From Pseudomonadota bacterium (lineage in GTDB: Bacteria > Pseudomonadota > Gammaproteobacteria > Burkholderiales > Burkholderiaceae_C), in the NCBI GenBank assembly GCA_023390985.1, contig JAEWBU010000267.1:1-64000 (forward strand): a stretch of 64,000 nucleotides of DNA, written 5' to 3'. The translations under genes were made by a program, and so were the position numbers. The notes beneath the pieces were generated by a model. The model ran no database searches. It was not told where the DNA came from and saw nothing but the letters and a program-made list of their open reading frames with translations. Below, one piece after another: positions 18,690 to 26,514 of the stretch. The stretch's first letter is position 1, and every line of letters begins with the position of its first letter.

Positions 18690-19529
18690 TCAGCGTGGCG
18701 GAAGCTGCAACCAGCGGCGCGCGCGTTCGACGATCGGCCGGTCGATCATGCGGCCTTCCAGCTGCACCGCGCCGAGTCCGCGGCGCTGCGCGTCCTCGTC
18801 GGCGGCCACCACCTTGCGCGCCCATTCGAGCTCCGCGGCCGAGGGCCCGAAGCCCTGGTTGGCCACGGCCACCTGCTTCGGGTGGATGCACACGGTGCCG
18901 GTGAATCCCACGGCGCGTGCCTGCGAGACGAGCGCACCGAACGCCTCCATGTCGGCGATCTCCGCGATGCTGCCCGGCAGTCCCCAGCAGGCCTGACCGA
19001 ACGCGCGGGCGCAGGTCGCCACCTGCTGCGCCGGCCACAGCAGCGAAGGCGGCTGCGGCGCCACGCCCATCTCGGACGCGTAGTCCTCGGCGCCGAAGCC
19101 CAGCGCCGCCACGTTCGGGCCGGCGGCGATGCGTTCGGCGTGGAGCACGCCGCGCGCGGTTTCGATGAGCACGGCGATCGGCAGCTGCGGCGCGCCAAGG
19201 CGGGCCAGCGTTTCCTGGACGTCGATCACCTGCTGCGCCGATTCCACCTTGGGCAGCATCAGGCCCTGCAGGCGATCCAGCGGTGCCTGCGCCAGGTCCT
19301 CCCGCAGCCACCCGGGCTGCGCGTTCACCCGCAGCAGCAGGGGCACTTCGTTGCCATGCGCCGCGATCGCTTCCTGGGCGAGACGACGCGCTTCGGCCTT
19401 ACGCTCCGGTGCGACGGAATCCTCGAGGTCGACGATGACGGCATCCGCGCCGCTGCGGACCGCCTTGGCGAGCAGCTGCGGCGAGGTCGCGGGCACGAAG
19501 AGCAGCGATCGCCATCCGGTCATTCGCAT
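18690..19529 (-). CDS. HpcH/HpaI-CitE family CoA-ester lyase
   Basis: A 279-residue TIM-barrel protein with the CitE landmarks SLLFVPATSPQLLAKAV, ADAVIVDLEDSVAPERKAEAR, LLRVNA, LMLPKVES (metal-binding Glu), and LGFGAEDYASEMG. Members cleave citramalyl-CoA, malyl-CoA or related thioesters. ATG at 19529 has GAGGGG seven bases upstream; another ATG at 19523 would give an ATGA overlap with the upstream gene. Adjacent CoA-transferase and Bug receptor genes suggest uptake, activation and cleavage of one hydroxy or unsaturated dicarboxylate (inference). Confidence 0.9.
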   Translation of the reverse strand: MRMTGWRSLLFVPATSPQLLAKAVRSGADAVIVDLEDSVAPERKAEARRLAQEAIAAHGNEVPLLLRVNAQPGWLREDLAQAPLDRLQGLMLPKVESAQQVIDVQETLARLGAPQLPIAVLIETARGVLHAERIAAGPNVAALGFGAEDYASEMGVAPQPPSLLWPAQQVATCARAFGQACWGLPGSIAEIADMEAFGALVSQARAVGFTGTVCIHPKQVAVANQGFGPSAAELEWARKVVAADEDAQRRGLGAVQLEGRMIDRPIVERARRWLQLPPR

Positions 19530-20743
19530 CGGGCGGCCCCTCGCTGGACCAGCGGCTGGAGATCGCCGGCGGTGAGGCCGAGCTCCGCGAGCAGTTCCGC
19601 GGTGTGCTGGCCGAGCGCCGGCGCGGTCCGCCGCAGCGACCCCGGCGTGTCCGACAGCCGCGGCGTCACGTGGTGCATCACCGTGCCTTCGACTTCGACG
19701 TAGCAGCCGCGTTCGCGCACGTGTTCGTCGCGCAGCAGGCGGGCCGGGTCGTGGATCGGTCCCACCGTCACGCCCCTGGCGCGGAAGAGGGCCAGGCAGT
19801 CCGCCTGGTCGCGGGCGGCGATGAAGTCGCCGATGAGGGCATCCAGCTCGCCGTCGTGCGCGAGCCGGTCCGCGTTGGTGATGAAGCGCTGGTCGTTCAC
19901 CAGTTCCGGCCGGCCGATGGCCTCGAGCACGCGGCGCGCCATCGCATCGGTCGAGCCGGACAGCGCCACCCAGCCGCCGTCGCGGCAGCGGTAGACGCCG
20001 CGGGGCGAAGCGATCTTGCGACCGGGCTCGGCCTCGGGGCCGCCGGCCGCATGCAGCGTGACGTCGGGGCCCATGATGGCCAGCATCGGTTCCAGCAGCG
20101 ACAGGTCGACCACCTGGCCCTTGCCGCCGCGCACTTCCACCTCGCGCAGCGCGGCCATCGTCGCGTAGGCGCCGGTGAGGCCGGCGACCATGTCGGCGAG
20201 CGCCATGTTGGGCAGGCCGGGTCGTCCGCTTTCGGAATGTTTGTGCGCGAAGCCCGAGAAGCCTTCGACCAGGCTGCCGAAGCCGGGCAGGGTGCGGTAC
20301 GGCCCGCTCTGGCCCCAGCCGGAGAGGCGCACGATCACCAGGCGCGGGTTGTCCGCGTGCAGCGACTCGGGCGCCAGGCCCATCGCCTCGAGCGTGCCGG
20401 GCCGGAAGCTCTCGACCAGCACGTTCGCGGTCGACAGCAGTTGCCGCAGCAGCGCCATGGCCTGGGGATCGCGCAGGTCCAGCGCCAGGCTGCGCTTGTT
20501 GCGGCCGTACACCCGCCACCAGCCGTCGAAAGGCCGCCCATCGCCGTCCTCGCCCTGCCACTGGCGCAGCGTGTCGCCGCCCGCGGGCGACTCCAGCTTG
20601 ATCACGTCCGCGCCGAAGTCGGCCAGCTGCAGCGACAGCATGTTGCCCGCCACCAGGCGCGACAGGTCGACGACGCGCACGCCTTCGAGCGGGCCGCGCG
20701 CCTGCGGCTGCAGGGCGACCCGGGGCAGGTCCTGCTCGGGCAT
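19520..20743 (-). CDS. CaiB/BaiF family (class III) CoA-transferase
   Basis: A 407-residue class III CoA-transferase with GVRVVDLSRLVAGNM, GADVIKLESPAGGD, the RNKRSLALDLRD segment and LADMVAGLTGAYA containing the expected catalytic Asp. It ends inside the CitE-like gene and begins 4 bp after the Bug receptor gene, so the three form one operon read from about 21736. It would form the CoA ester that the CitE-like lyase then splits. Confidence 0.92.
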   Translation of the reverse strand: MPEQDLPRVALQPQARGPLEGVRVVDLSRLVAGNMLSLQLADFGADVIKLESPAGGDTLRQWQGEDGDGRPFDGWWRVYGRNKRSLALDLRDPQAMALLRQLLSTANVLVESFRPGTLEAMGLAPESLHADNPRLVIVRLSGWGQSGPYRTLPGFGSLVEGFSGFAHKHSESGRPGLPNMALADMVAGLTGAYATMAALREVEVRGGKGQVVDLSLLEPMLAIMGPDVTLHAAGGPEAEPGRKIASPRGVYRCRDGGWVALSGSTDAMARRVLEAIGRPELVNDQRFITNADRLAHDGELDALIGDFIAARDQADCLALFRARGVTVGPIHDPARLLRDEHVRERGCYVEVEGTVMHHVTPRLSDTPGSLRRTAPALGQHTAELLAELGLTAGDLQPLVQRGAARCE

Positions 20744-20747
20744 GGGA

Positions 20748-21719
20748 TCAGTCCGCCTTCAGGTCGAGCTGGCGCACCAGCGACTGCCAGGCCGGCGCTT
20801 CCTTGCGCAGCTGGGCCAGGAACGCGTCGTTGGACACGCGCAGCAGGCCCGTCTCCATCGCGGCGAAGCGCGAGACCACTTCGGGGTTGCGCAGGGCTTC
20901 GTCCACCGCCTTCTCGATGCGCTGCGCGACTTCGCGCGGCACGCCCTTGGGGGCGAAGATGCCGCCGATCACCGCGATCGGCTCGCCCGGCAGGCCGGCT
21001 TCGGCCAGCGTGGGCACCTCGGGCAGCGAGGCTTCGCGCTTGTCGCCGGTGACCGCCAGCACGCGCAGGCGGCCGGAGCGCACGTGGGTCAGCGAGGCGG
21101 TCAGCGAATCGGTGGCGAAGAGCACCTGGCCGCTCATCAGGTCGGTGAGCGCCGCGCCGCTGCCCTTGTAGGGAACGTGCGTGGCCTTCACGCCCGCGCG
21201 GCGCAGGAAGATCTCGGAGCCCAGGTGGGTCATGGTGCCGGTGCCGGCGGACGCGTAGGCCGAGGGCTGGGTGCGAAGCTGCTCGACCAGCTCCTTGAGC
21301 GTCTTCGGCGCGCCGGGCGTGTTGGCGACCAGCACCGCGAACGGCGCGCGCAGCACGGGCGCCACCGGCACGAAATCGTCCAGCGAGTAGCGGGCCGAGG
21401 CATTGATCGCGGGCACCACCAGCAGCTGGGCGGTGGAGGTGAAGAGCAGGGTGTAGCCGTCGGCCGGGGCGCGCATCACCGACTGGTGGGCGATGATGCC
21501 GCCGCCGCCGGTGCGGTTCTCGATCACCACCGACTGGCCCAGCGCGTTGCCCAGGTGCACGCCGAGCAGGCGGGCGACCACGTCGCTGCCGGAGCCGGGG
21601 CCCTGCGGCACCACCAGCGTGACGGGCTTGGCAGGGAAGTCGGCCGCGAAGGCGAAGGTCGAGGCCATCGTCGTGGCGAGGGCCGCGACGATGGCACGGC
21701 GGCGGGTTGCAAAATGCAT
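20748..21719 (-). CDS. Bug-family substrate-binding protein 3
   Basis: A 323-residue periplasmic receptor with signal peptide (RRRAIVAALATTMA, cleavage near residue 26) and Bug motifs VVPQGPGSGSD, VIENRTGGGG, PADGYTLL and HVPYKGSGAALTDL. It is first gene of the receptor / CoA-transferase / lyase operon and is divergent from a MarR regulator across 47 bp. No membrane transport subunits are nearby. Confidence 0.92.
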   Translation of the reverse strand: MHFATRRRAIVAALATTMASTFAFAADFPAKPVTLVVPQGPGSGSDVVARLLGVHLGNALGQSVVIENRTGGGGIIAHQSVMRAPADGYTLLFTSTAQLLVVPAINASARYSLDDFVPVAPVLRAPFAVLVANTPGAPKTLKELVEQLRTQPSAYASAGTGTMTHLGSEIFLRRAGVKATHVPYKGSGAALTDLMSGQVLFATDSLTASLTHVRSGRLRVLAVTGDKREASLPEVPTLAEAGLPGEPIAVIGGIFAPKGVPREVAQRIEKAVDEALRNPEVVSRFAAMETGLLRVSNDAFLAQLRKEAPAWQSLVRQLDLKAD

Positions 21720-21743
21720 GCGCTTGTCTCCTGTTCGGCGCGC

Positions 21744-21773
21744 AGCATACCAACATAATCCGTGCTATGGCAA
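21744..21773 (-). promoter_or_regulatory. Candidate sigma-70 promoter of the Bug/CaiB/CitE operon
   Basis: Read on the minus strand, TTGCCA (21773-21768) and TATGCT (21749-21744) are separated by 18 bp. The -35 box overlaps the start codon of the divergent marR-type gene, so the regulator could block this promoter and its own expression by binding here. Confidence 0.45.
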
Positions 21774-22267
21774 CTATTGCATCCGCAAATAAAAAGACGG
21801 CCACGCTGGCCCAGCTGAAGGGGCACACGCCGGAGGCGCTGATCACCTTCCGCGTGCAGGTGCTGTCGCAGCTGCTGTCACGGCTGGTCGACGTGCAGGT
21901 GCGCGAAAGCCTGGGGCTGACCAGCCGCCAGTGGCGAGTCCTTGTGATCGTCAACCGCCTGGGGCCGTCGACCTCGGGCGAGGTGGCTCGGCTGGCCAGC
22001 TTCGACCACAGCCAGGTCAGCCGCGTCGCCTTCGAGCTGGCGGAGCTGGGGCTGCTCCAGCAGGGGAGCGACGGCAAGGATCGCCGCAAGCAGGTGCTGT
22101 CGCTCACGCCCGCCGCCACCGGGATGCTGCGCCGCGGGGTGCCGGATTCGCTGGCGCGCGAACGGCGCCTGCGCGAGCGGCTGGGCGAAGCCCGCTACCA
22201 GGCGTTCAGCGAGGCAGTCGAGGCGCTGACCGAAGAGGCGAGGGCGATGCTGGCCGGCGAGGACTGA
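21767..22267 (+). CDS. MarR-family transcriptional regulator
   Basis: A 166-residue winged-helix repressor. The recognition region reads LTSRQWRVLVIVNRLGPSTSGEVARLASFDHSQVSRVAFELAELGLL, followed by the wing GSDGKDRRKQVLSLTPAG-like segment typical of MarR. The first 15 residues (ATIASANKKTATLAQ) are Lys-rich and encoded by unusually AT-rich DNA for this window. It is divergent from the Bug/CaiB/CitE operon and is its likely regulator, with an aromatic or organic-acid effector. Confidence 0.88.
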   Translation: MATIASANKKTATLAQLKGHTPEALITFRVQVLSQLLSRLVDVQVRESLGLTSRQWRVLVIVNRLGPSTSGEVARLASFDHSQVSRVAFELAELGLLQQGSDGKDRRKQVLSLTPAATGMLRRGVPDSLARERRLRERLGEARYQAFSEAVEALTEEARAMLAGED

Positions 22268-22470
22268 ACCCCTTCCAGACGACCGGCTTTACACGCCTGA
22301 CCCCCCGGCCGCGCCCGCGCGAGGCGCATAATGTCGGTCCCCCGCCGGCTGTGCTGCCGGGGCACCCCTCCTGCGGTGACCAGTCTGCCTCGCCTTCCCG
22401 AACCCTTCCCCATGAGTTTGTGATTGCATCCCGGCTCCATCGTGGATCCTTCCTTTCTCATGGAGTCCGA
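22268..22470 (+). other. Leader region of the RRM protein gene
   Basis: A 203-bp spacer. It contains CATAAT at 22327-22332 as a possible -10 (no clear -35), a GC-rich stem-loop around CCGGC-N6-GCCGG at about 22345-22360, then about 110 bp of C/T-rich sequence before the start codon. A long 5' leader would suit a cold-inducible RNA-binding protein, but this is only suggestive. Confidence 0.3.
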
Positions 22471-22758
22471 ATGGGCAACAAACTCTACGTGGGCAACCTG
22501 CCCTACACCTTCAACGACAGCGACATGGAGCAGGCGTTCAGCGCCTTCGGCTCCGTGCAGAGCGCCAAGATCGTGACCGACCGCGACAGCGGCCGCTCCA
22601 AGGGCTTCGGCTTCGTCGAGATGTCCAGCGACGTCGAGGCCAAGGCGGCCATCGAGGGCATGAACGGCCACCAGCTCGGCGGCCGCGGCCTCGTGGTCAA
22701 CGAAGCGCGTCCGATGGAACCGCGCACGCCCCGCTTCGGCGGCTCGCGCGGCTACTGA
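22471..22758 (+). CDS. RRM-domain RNA-binding protein
   Basis: A 95-residue protein consisting of one RNA recognition motif. RNP2 is KLYVGNLPY (4-12) and RNP1 is KGFGFVEM (about 45-52), then a Gly/Arg-rich tail ending GGSRGY. Such small RRM proteins (Rbp type) are found in cyanobacteria and Burkholderiales and are often cold-responsive. GGAG lies before the ATG. The next gene is infA, 99 bp on, which also fits a translation-related role. Confidence 0.92.
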   Translation: MGNKLYVGNLPYTFNDSDMEQAFSAFGSVQSAKIVTDRDSGRSKGFGFVEMSSDVEAKAAIEGMNGHQLGGRGLVVNEARPMEPRTPRFGGSRGY

Positions 22759-22857
22759 CCGCTTGCGGCGCCTGGGGCGCCGCCCAATCTCCGGCCCGCC
22801 GCTTCGTCGCGGCGGCGTGCAGACGCCATGCATGCCACGGCATGCGGGAGGATTCCG

Positions 22858-23124
22858 ATGGCGAAAGAAGACCTGATCGAAATGCGCGGCCGCGTGGCCG
22901 AAATCCTGCCCGACTCGCGTTGCCGGGTCGTGCTCACCAACGGCCACGAACTGGTGGCCTACACCGGCGGCAAGATGAAGAAGCACCGCATCCGCATCAT
23001 CGCCGGCGATGACGTGACGCTCGAGATGTCGCCCTACGACCTGACCAAGGGCCGCATCATGTTCCGCCACCTGCCCGAGCGCAGGGACGGCGCTGCGCCG
23101 AAGCGCCCGCCGGTCCGGCGCTGA
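22858..23124 (+). CDS. infA: Translation initiation factor IF-1, long form
   Basis: An 88-residue IF-1: an S1-like OB-fold with [42 protein letters not shown] and [19 protein letters not shown]. coli IF-1 has 72 residues; the extra tail here is basic ([15 protein letters not shown]). Burkholderiales usually carry a 72-residue infA in the ribosomal-protein cluster and a second, longer copy elsewhere; this is probably the second copy. GGAGG stands seven bases before the ATG. Confidence 0.95.
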   Translation: MAKEDLIEMRGRVAEILPDSRCRVVLTNGHELVAYTGGKMKKHRIRIIAGDDVTLEMSPYDLTKGRIMFRHLPERRDGAAPKRPPVRR

Positions 23125-23133
23125 AATCCGGCT

Positions 23134-23598
23134 TCAGCCGACCGCGTACGGCGTCTCCGGCATCGGCGTGTGGAAGCTCGCATTGAGCATGTTCCAGGCG
23201 CGGATGGCCCCGACCGCGTAGGTCAGGCTCGCGATCTGGGCGTCGCTGAAGTGGCGCTTGATCGCTTCGAATTCCTCGTCGCTGGGCGAGCGGTGCGGGA
23301 TCGCGTTCACCGCTTCGGCCCAGGCGAAGGCGGCGCGCTCGCGGTCGCCGAAGAACCGGGGCGCCTCGCGCCAGCCGGCGACCGCGTTGATCTCGCGCGG
23401 CTCCACCCCCTGCTTCATCAGGTCGGCCCAGTGCATGTCGATGCAGAAGGCACAGCCGTTGATCTGGCTGATGCGCAGGTTGACCAGCTCGTGCAGCTTG
23501 CGGTCCAGGGCGGTGCCGGCGGCGTACGACAGCTGTGACAGGGCTCGGGTGCTCTTGGGATCGAGGGCGTGGTAGTCGAGTCGGGGGCCGTGGGACAT
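23134..23598 (-). CDS. Carboxymuconolactone decarboxylase / AhpD-like protein
   Basis: A 154-residue all-helical protein with the AhpD redox motif NGCAFCIDMHWADL (CXXC with His three residues on), so probably a peroxidase-like disulfide enzyme rather than a true decarboxylase. The start at 23598 has AAGGAAA upstream. It is divergent from the epimerase/ECF41 pair and is preceded by a TGTCACA-N16-CGTC promoter, the arrangement known for ECF41 sigma factors and their targets. Confidence 0.9.
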   Translation of the reverse strand: MSHGPRLDYHALDPKSTRALSQLSYAAGTALDRKLHELVNLRISQINGCAFCIDMHWADLMKQGVEPREINAVAGWREAPRFFGDRERAAFAWAEAVNAIPHRSPSDEEFEAIKRHFSDAQIASLTYAVGAIRAWNMLNASFHTPMPETPYAVG

Positions 23599-23653
23599 CG
23601 TGGGGTTTCCTTTCGTCTGAGGTAGAGCGGGATCGTCCTGCTCCTGCCCACCA

Positions 23654-23680
23654 GACGGGCCACCCCCTCGCGTTGTGACA
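23654..23680 (-). promoter_or_regulatory. ECF41-type promoter of the AhpD-like gene
   Basis: On the minus strand TGTCACA (23680-23674) and CGTC (23657-23654) are separated by 16 bp. This matches my recollection of the ECF41 consensus (TGTCACA near -35, CGTC near -10) and would give a leader of about 50 nt to the ATG at 23598. Confidence 0.7.
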
Positions 23681-23730
23681 ACGATCGGCGACCGGATCGC
23701 CTGACCGTTCGTCGGATGCCGTGCCCGGCC

Positions 23731-23756
23731 TGTCACACGACGCCGCGCCGGCCGTC
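23731..23756 (+). promoter_or_regulatory. ECF41-type promoter of the epimerase-sigma operon
   Basis: TGTCACA (23731-23737) and CGTC (23753-23756) are separated by 15 bp, about 48 bp before the ATG at 23805. Together with the divergent copy it suggests that the sigma factor drives both its own operon and the AhpD-like gene. Confidence 0.65.
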
Positions 23757-23804
23757 TTCGCTGGAGTGGCAGGCACCCGGCCTGCCGATCCACGGAGAGA
23801 CCCC

Positions 23805-24551
23805 ATGAAGATCGTCGTCATCGGCGGGACCGGACTGATCGGTTCCAAGCTCGTCCAGCGCCTGCAGTCCAGCGGCCACCAGGCCTTCGCGGCGGCTCCC
23901 GATACGGGCGTGAACACCCTCACCGGCGAGGGCCTCGATGCCGCGCTGGCCGGCGCCGACGTCGTCGTGGACGTGGCCAACTCGCCCAGCTTCGCGGACG
24001 ACGCCGTGATGGACTTCTTCCAGCGGTCGGGCAACCACCTGCTGGCGGCCGAGCGCAAGGCCGGCGTGCGCCACCACGTCGCGCTGTCGGTGGTCGGCAC
24101 CGAGCGGCTGCAGCAGAGCGGCTACTTCCGCGCCAAGCAGGCACAGGAGCAGCTGGTGCGTGCCGGCGGCATCCCGTTCACCATCGTGCAGTCCACGCAG
24201 TTCTTCGAGTTCGTCGACGGCATCGCCCGGTCGGCCGGCGAGGGGCCGGTGCTGCACCTGTCGCCCGCCTGGGTGCAGCCGATTTCTTCGGACGACGTGG
24301 CCGCGGCGGTGCCCGACGCCGCGCTGGCGCCGCCGGTCAACGGCACGGTGGAGATCGCCGGCCCGGAGCGCTTCCAGCTCGACCAGCTGGTCGGCCGCTT
24401 CCTGCGCGCCCGGGGCGACAAGCGCGAGGTGAAGAGCGATGCGCAGGCGCCGTACTTCGGCGCGGTGCTCGAGCGCGGCACGCTGGTGCCGGCCGGCGAG
24501 GCGCGCCTGGGCGCCGTCCGCTTCGAGAGCTGGTTGTCGGCGCGCACGTGA
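23805..24551 (+). CDS. NmrA-like NAD(P)-binding epimerase/oxidoreductase
   Basis: A 248-residue atypical short-chain dehydrogenase with Rossmann motif VVIGGTGLIGSKL, then VVDVANSP, HHVALSVVGTERL and GYFRAKQAQEQLV (Tyr and Lys spaced as in the SDR active site: Y-x3-K). Its substrate is unknown. GGAGA lies before the ATG. Its stop overlaps the ECF41 sigma gene by 4 bp (GTGA), so the two are translated together. This is one of the protein classes known to accompany ECF41 sigma factors. Confidence 0.88.
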   Translation: MKIVVIGGTGLIGSKLVQRLQSSGHQAFAAAPDTGVNTLTGEGLDAALAGADVVVDVANSPSFADDAVMDFFQRSGNHLLAAERKAGVRHHVALSVVGTERLQQSGYFRAKQAQEQLVRAGGIPFTIVQSTQFFEFVDGIARSAGEGPVLHLSPAWVQPISSDDVAAAVPDAALAPPVNGTVEIAGPERFQLDQLVGRFLRARGDKREVKSDAQAPYFGAVLERGTLVPAGEARLGAVRFESWLSART

Positions 24552-25489
24552 GCGCCGAGAATCCCGCCCTCGAGGCTTTGATGGATGCAACGCAGGTGTT
24601 CGAGGGCTCGCGGCGCAAGCTGCAGGGCATCGCCTATCGCATGCTCGGTTCGGTGCACGACGCCGAGGAGGTGGTGCAGGACGCCTGGTTGCGCTGGAAC
24701 GAGGTCGCGCGGCCGGCCGACCTGGACAGCCCCGAAGCCTGGCTGGTGACCACCACCAGCCGCCTGGCGCTCGACCGGTTGCGCGCCGCCAAGGTGCGGC
24801 GCGAGAACTATCCGGGCCTGTGGCTGCCCGAGCCGCTGCTGGACGATTCGCCGCCGACGCCGCAGGACGTGCTGGAACGCGCCGACGACATCTCGGTGGC
24901 CTTCCTCGTGCTGCTCGAGCAGCTCGCGCCCGAAGCACGCGCCGCCTTCCTCATGCGCGAGGTGTTCGATGCCAGCTATGCCGAGGTCGCGCAGGTCACC
25001 GGCAAGAGCGAGGCCGCGTGCCGCCAGCTGGTGCATCGCGCCAAGGAGCAGTTGCGCGAAGGAAGGCCTCGGCAGCGCGTGTCGCCCGAGGTGCACCACC
25101 AGCTGCTCAGTCGTTTCGCGACCGCGGCCACGCGGGGCGACTTCGGCGCGCTCAAGGTGCTGCTGGACGAGGACGCGGAACTGGTCGGCGACGGCGGCGG
25201 GCGCGTGCCCAGCTTCGGCCATCCGCTGCGCGGCGGACAACGCATCGCGCAGCTTTACTACGCGACGCACCTGCGCTTCGGTGCGCAGGTCCGGATGGAA
25301 CTCGCGTTCATCAACGGCCAGTGGGGACTGCTGCGCTTCATCGACGGCCGGCTCGAGTCGGCGCAGTCGCTGGAACTGGACGGCGACCGGATCGCGCGCA
25401 TCCATGTGCAGCGCAACCCCGACAAGCTGGCGCGATTGTTGGCCGCACTGAACGAGCATCCATCCGTTACGTTGCGCAGCACTCGATAG
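24548..25489 (+). CDS. ECF41-family RNA polymerase sigma factor with SnoaL-like C-terminal extension
   Basis: A 313-residue sigma factor. Region 2 (about 14-80) has RMLGSVHDAEEVVQDAWLRW; region 4 (about 110-170) has LAPEARAAFLMREVFDASYAEVAQVTG. Then comes a roughly 130-residue SnoaL/NTF2-like extension. The three ECF41 hallmarks are present: WLPEP at 92-96, DGGGR at 215-219 (DGGGK in the family) and NPDKL at 290-294. In ECF41 proteins the extension tunes activity in place of an anti-sigma factor. The start is GTG, overlapping the epimerase stop. Confidence 0.93.
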   Translation: MSAENPALEALMDATQVFEGSRRKLQGIAYRMLGSVHDAEEVVQDAWLRWNEVARPADLDSPEAWLVTTTSRLALDRLRAAKVRRENYPGLWLPEPLLDDSPPTPQDVLERADDISVAFLVLLEQLAPEARAAFLMREVFDASYAEVAQVTGKSEAACRQLVHRAKEQLREGRPRQRVSPEVHHQLLSRFATAATRGDFGALKVLLDEDAELVGDGGGRVPSFGHPLRGGQRIAQLYYATHLRFGAQVRMELAFINGQWGLLRFIDGRLESAQSLELDGDRIARIHVQRNPDKLARLLAALNEHPSVTLRSTR

Positions 25490-25533
25490 GGCTACGCTCT
25501 TCCCGGTAGTCCCCTCGTTACAGGAGGCAGTCC

Positions 25534-25539
25534 TAGACT
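25534..25539 (+). promoter_or_regulatory. Candidate -10 element, possibly leaderless transcript
   Basis: TAGACT within GTCCTAGACTGCC ends 7 bp before the methyltransferase ATG at 25547, where no ribosome site is present. It closely matches the elements at 11158 and 12931. Confidence 0.35.
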
Positions 25540-25546
25540 GCCTCGC

Positions 25547-26401
25547 ATGGCCGGCACTTTCATGAAGCCCGCGACCCGGCGGTTGCGACAGCCGATCCTC
25601 CAGATCGCCGTCAAGAACCTGAGAAGCGTGGGCCTGCGCCTCGAAAGGCTGGCTCCCCTTCTCGAAGACAGAGGCGCCGAGGCCAGGGGCTACGTGCTGC
25701 ATCGCGGCTACCGGCTGCCGCCCAAGAGCATGCGGGGCCGGATGTGCGGCGATGCCTTCCGCACCGACAGCTTCTTCTTCCTGTCCGCGGTGCTCGAAGC
25801 CACGAAGTTCCCGGACCGGCTGGGCTACACGAAGGACTCGCGCGTCGTCGACATCGGCTCCGGACTCGGCCGGCTGGCCACCGGGCTGCTGGCGGAGTTC
25901 GGCGACGTGCAGTACCTCGGGATCGACGCCAACGAACCGTTCGTGCGGTGGTGCAAGGAGAACATCGAGAAGCAGCATCCCAGCTTCCGGTTCCTTCACC
26001 TCGACATGGCCAACGCGCTGTACAACCCGGGCGGCAGTTTCGACGGCAGCCAGCTGCGGCTGCCGCTGGAGGACGACTCGGCCGACATCGCCTTCCTCTG
26101 GGGCCTGTACACCAACATGAAGCCCGAGGACGTCGAGGCCTACAACCGCGAGATCGGACGGATCCTGCGGCCCGGCGGCCGCTGCTTCCTCACCGCCTTC
26201 GCCGAGGACGACGTCGAGGACCTCTCGATCAACCCGGCGGATTACGTGCCCTACGCCTGCGACGGTCCGCTGACCGTCGTGCGCTACAGCAAGTCCTGGC
26301 TCTTCGCGAGCTTCGAGCGGCACGGACTGCGGGTCGAGGATTTCCGCTACCACGGGAGCATGTTCCCGAAGCAAAGCGAGATCTACCTGGTCAGGGGCTG
26401 A
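25547..26401 (+). CDS. Class I SAM-dependent methyltransferase
   Basis: A 284-residue protein with motif I VVDIGSGLGRLATG at about residues 99-112, motif II YLGIDANEPF, and post-I sequence IAFLWGLYTNM with LRPGGRCFLTAF. The substrate is unknown; the N-terminal 90 residues are family-specific and may bind it. Upstream there is no Shine-Dalgarno sequence, but a -10-like element lies just before the ATG. It is followed after 113 bp by the copper-oxidase-like gene. Confidence 0.85.
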   Translation: MAGTFMKPATRRLRQPILQIAVKNLRSVGLRLERLAPLLEDRGAEARGYVLHRGYRLPPKSMRGRMCGDAFRTDSFFFLSAVLEATKFPDRLGYTKDSRVVDIGSGLGRLATGLLAEFGDVQYLGIDANEPFVRWCKENIEKQHPSFRFLHLDMANALYNPGGSFDGSQLRLPLEDDSADIAFLWGLYTNMKPEDVEAYNREIGRILRPGGRCFLTAFAEDDVEDLSINPADYVPYACDGPLTVVRYSKSWLFASFERHGLRVEDFRYHGSMFPKQSEIYLVRG

Positions 26402-26514
26402 GCGGCTGCGGCCGCTCCGGTCAGGTTCCCCGTTGTCGGTAGTCCGGAGGGGCTACTCCACAAAATTTCCGCCGCGCCTTACCGTTCCCTCACGCAGTTT
26501 TCGACGGAGGCGCT

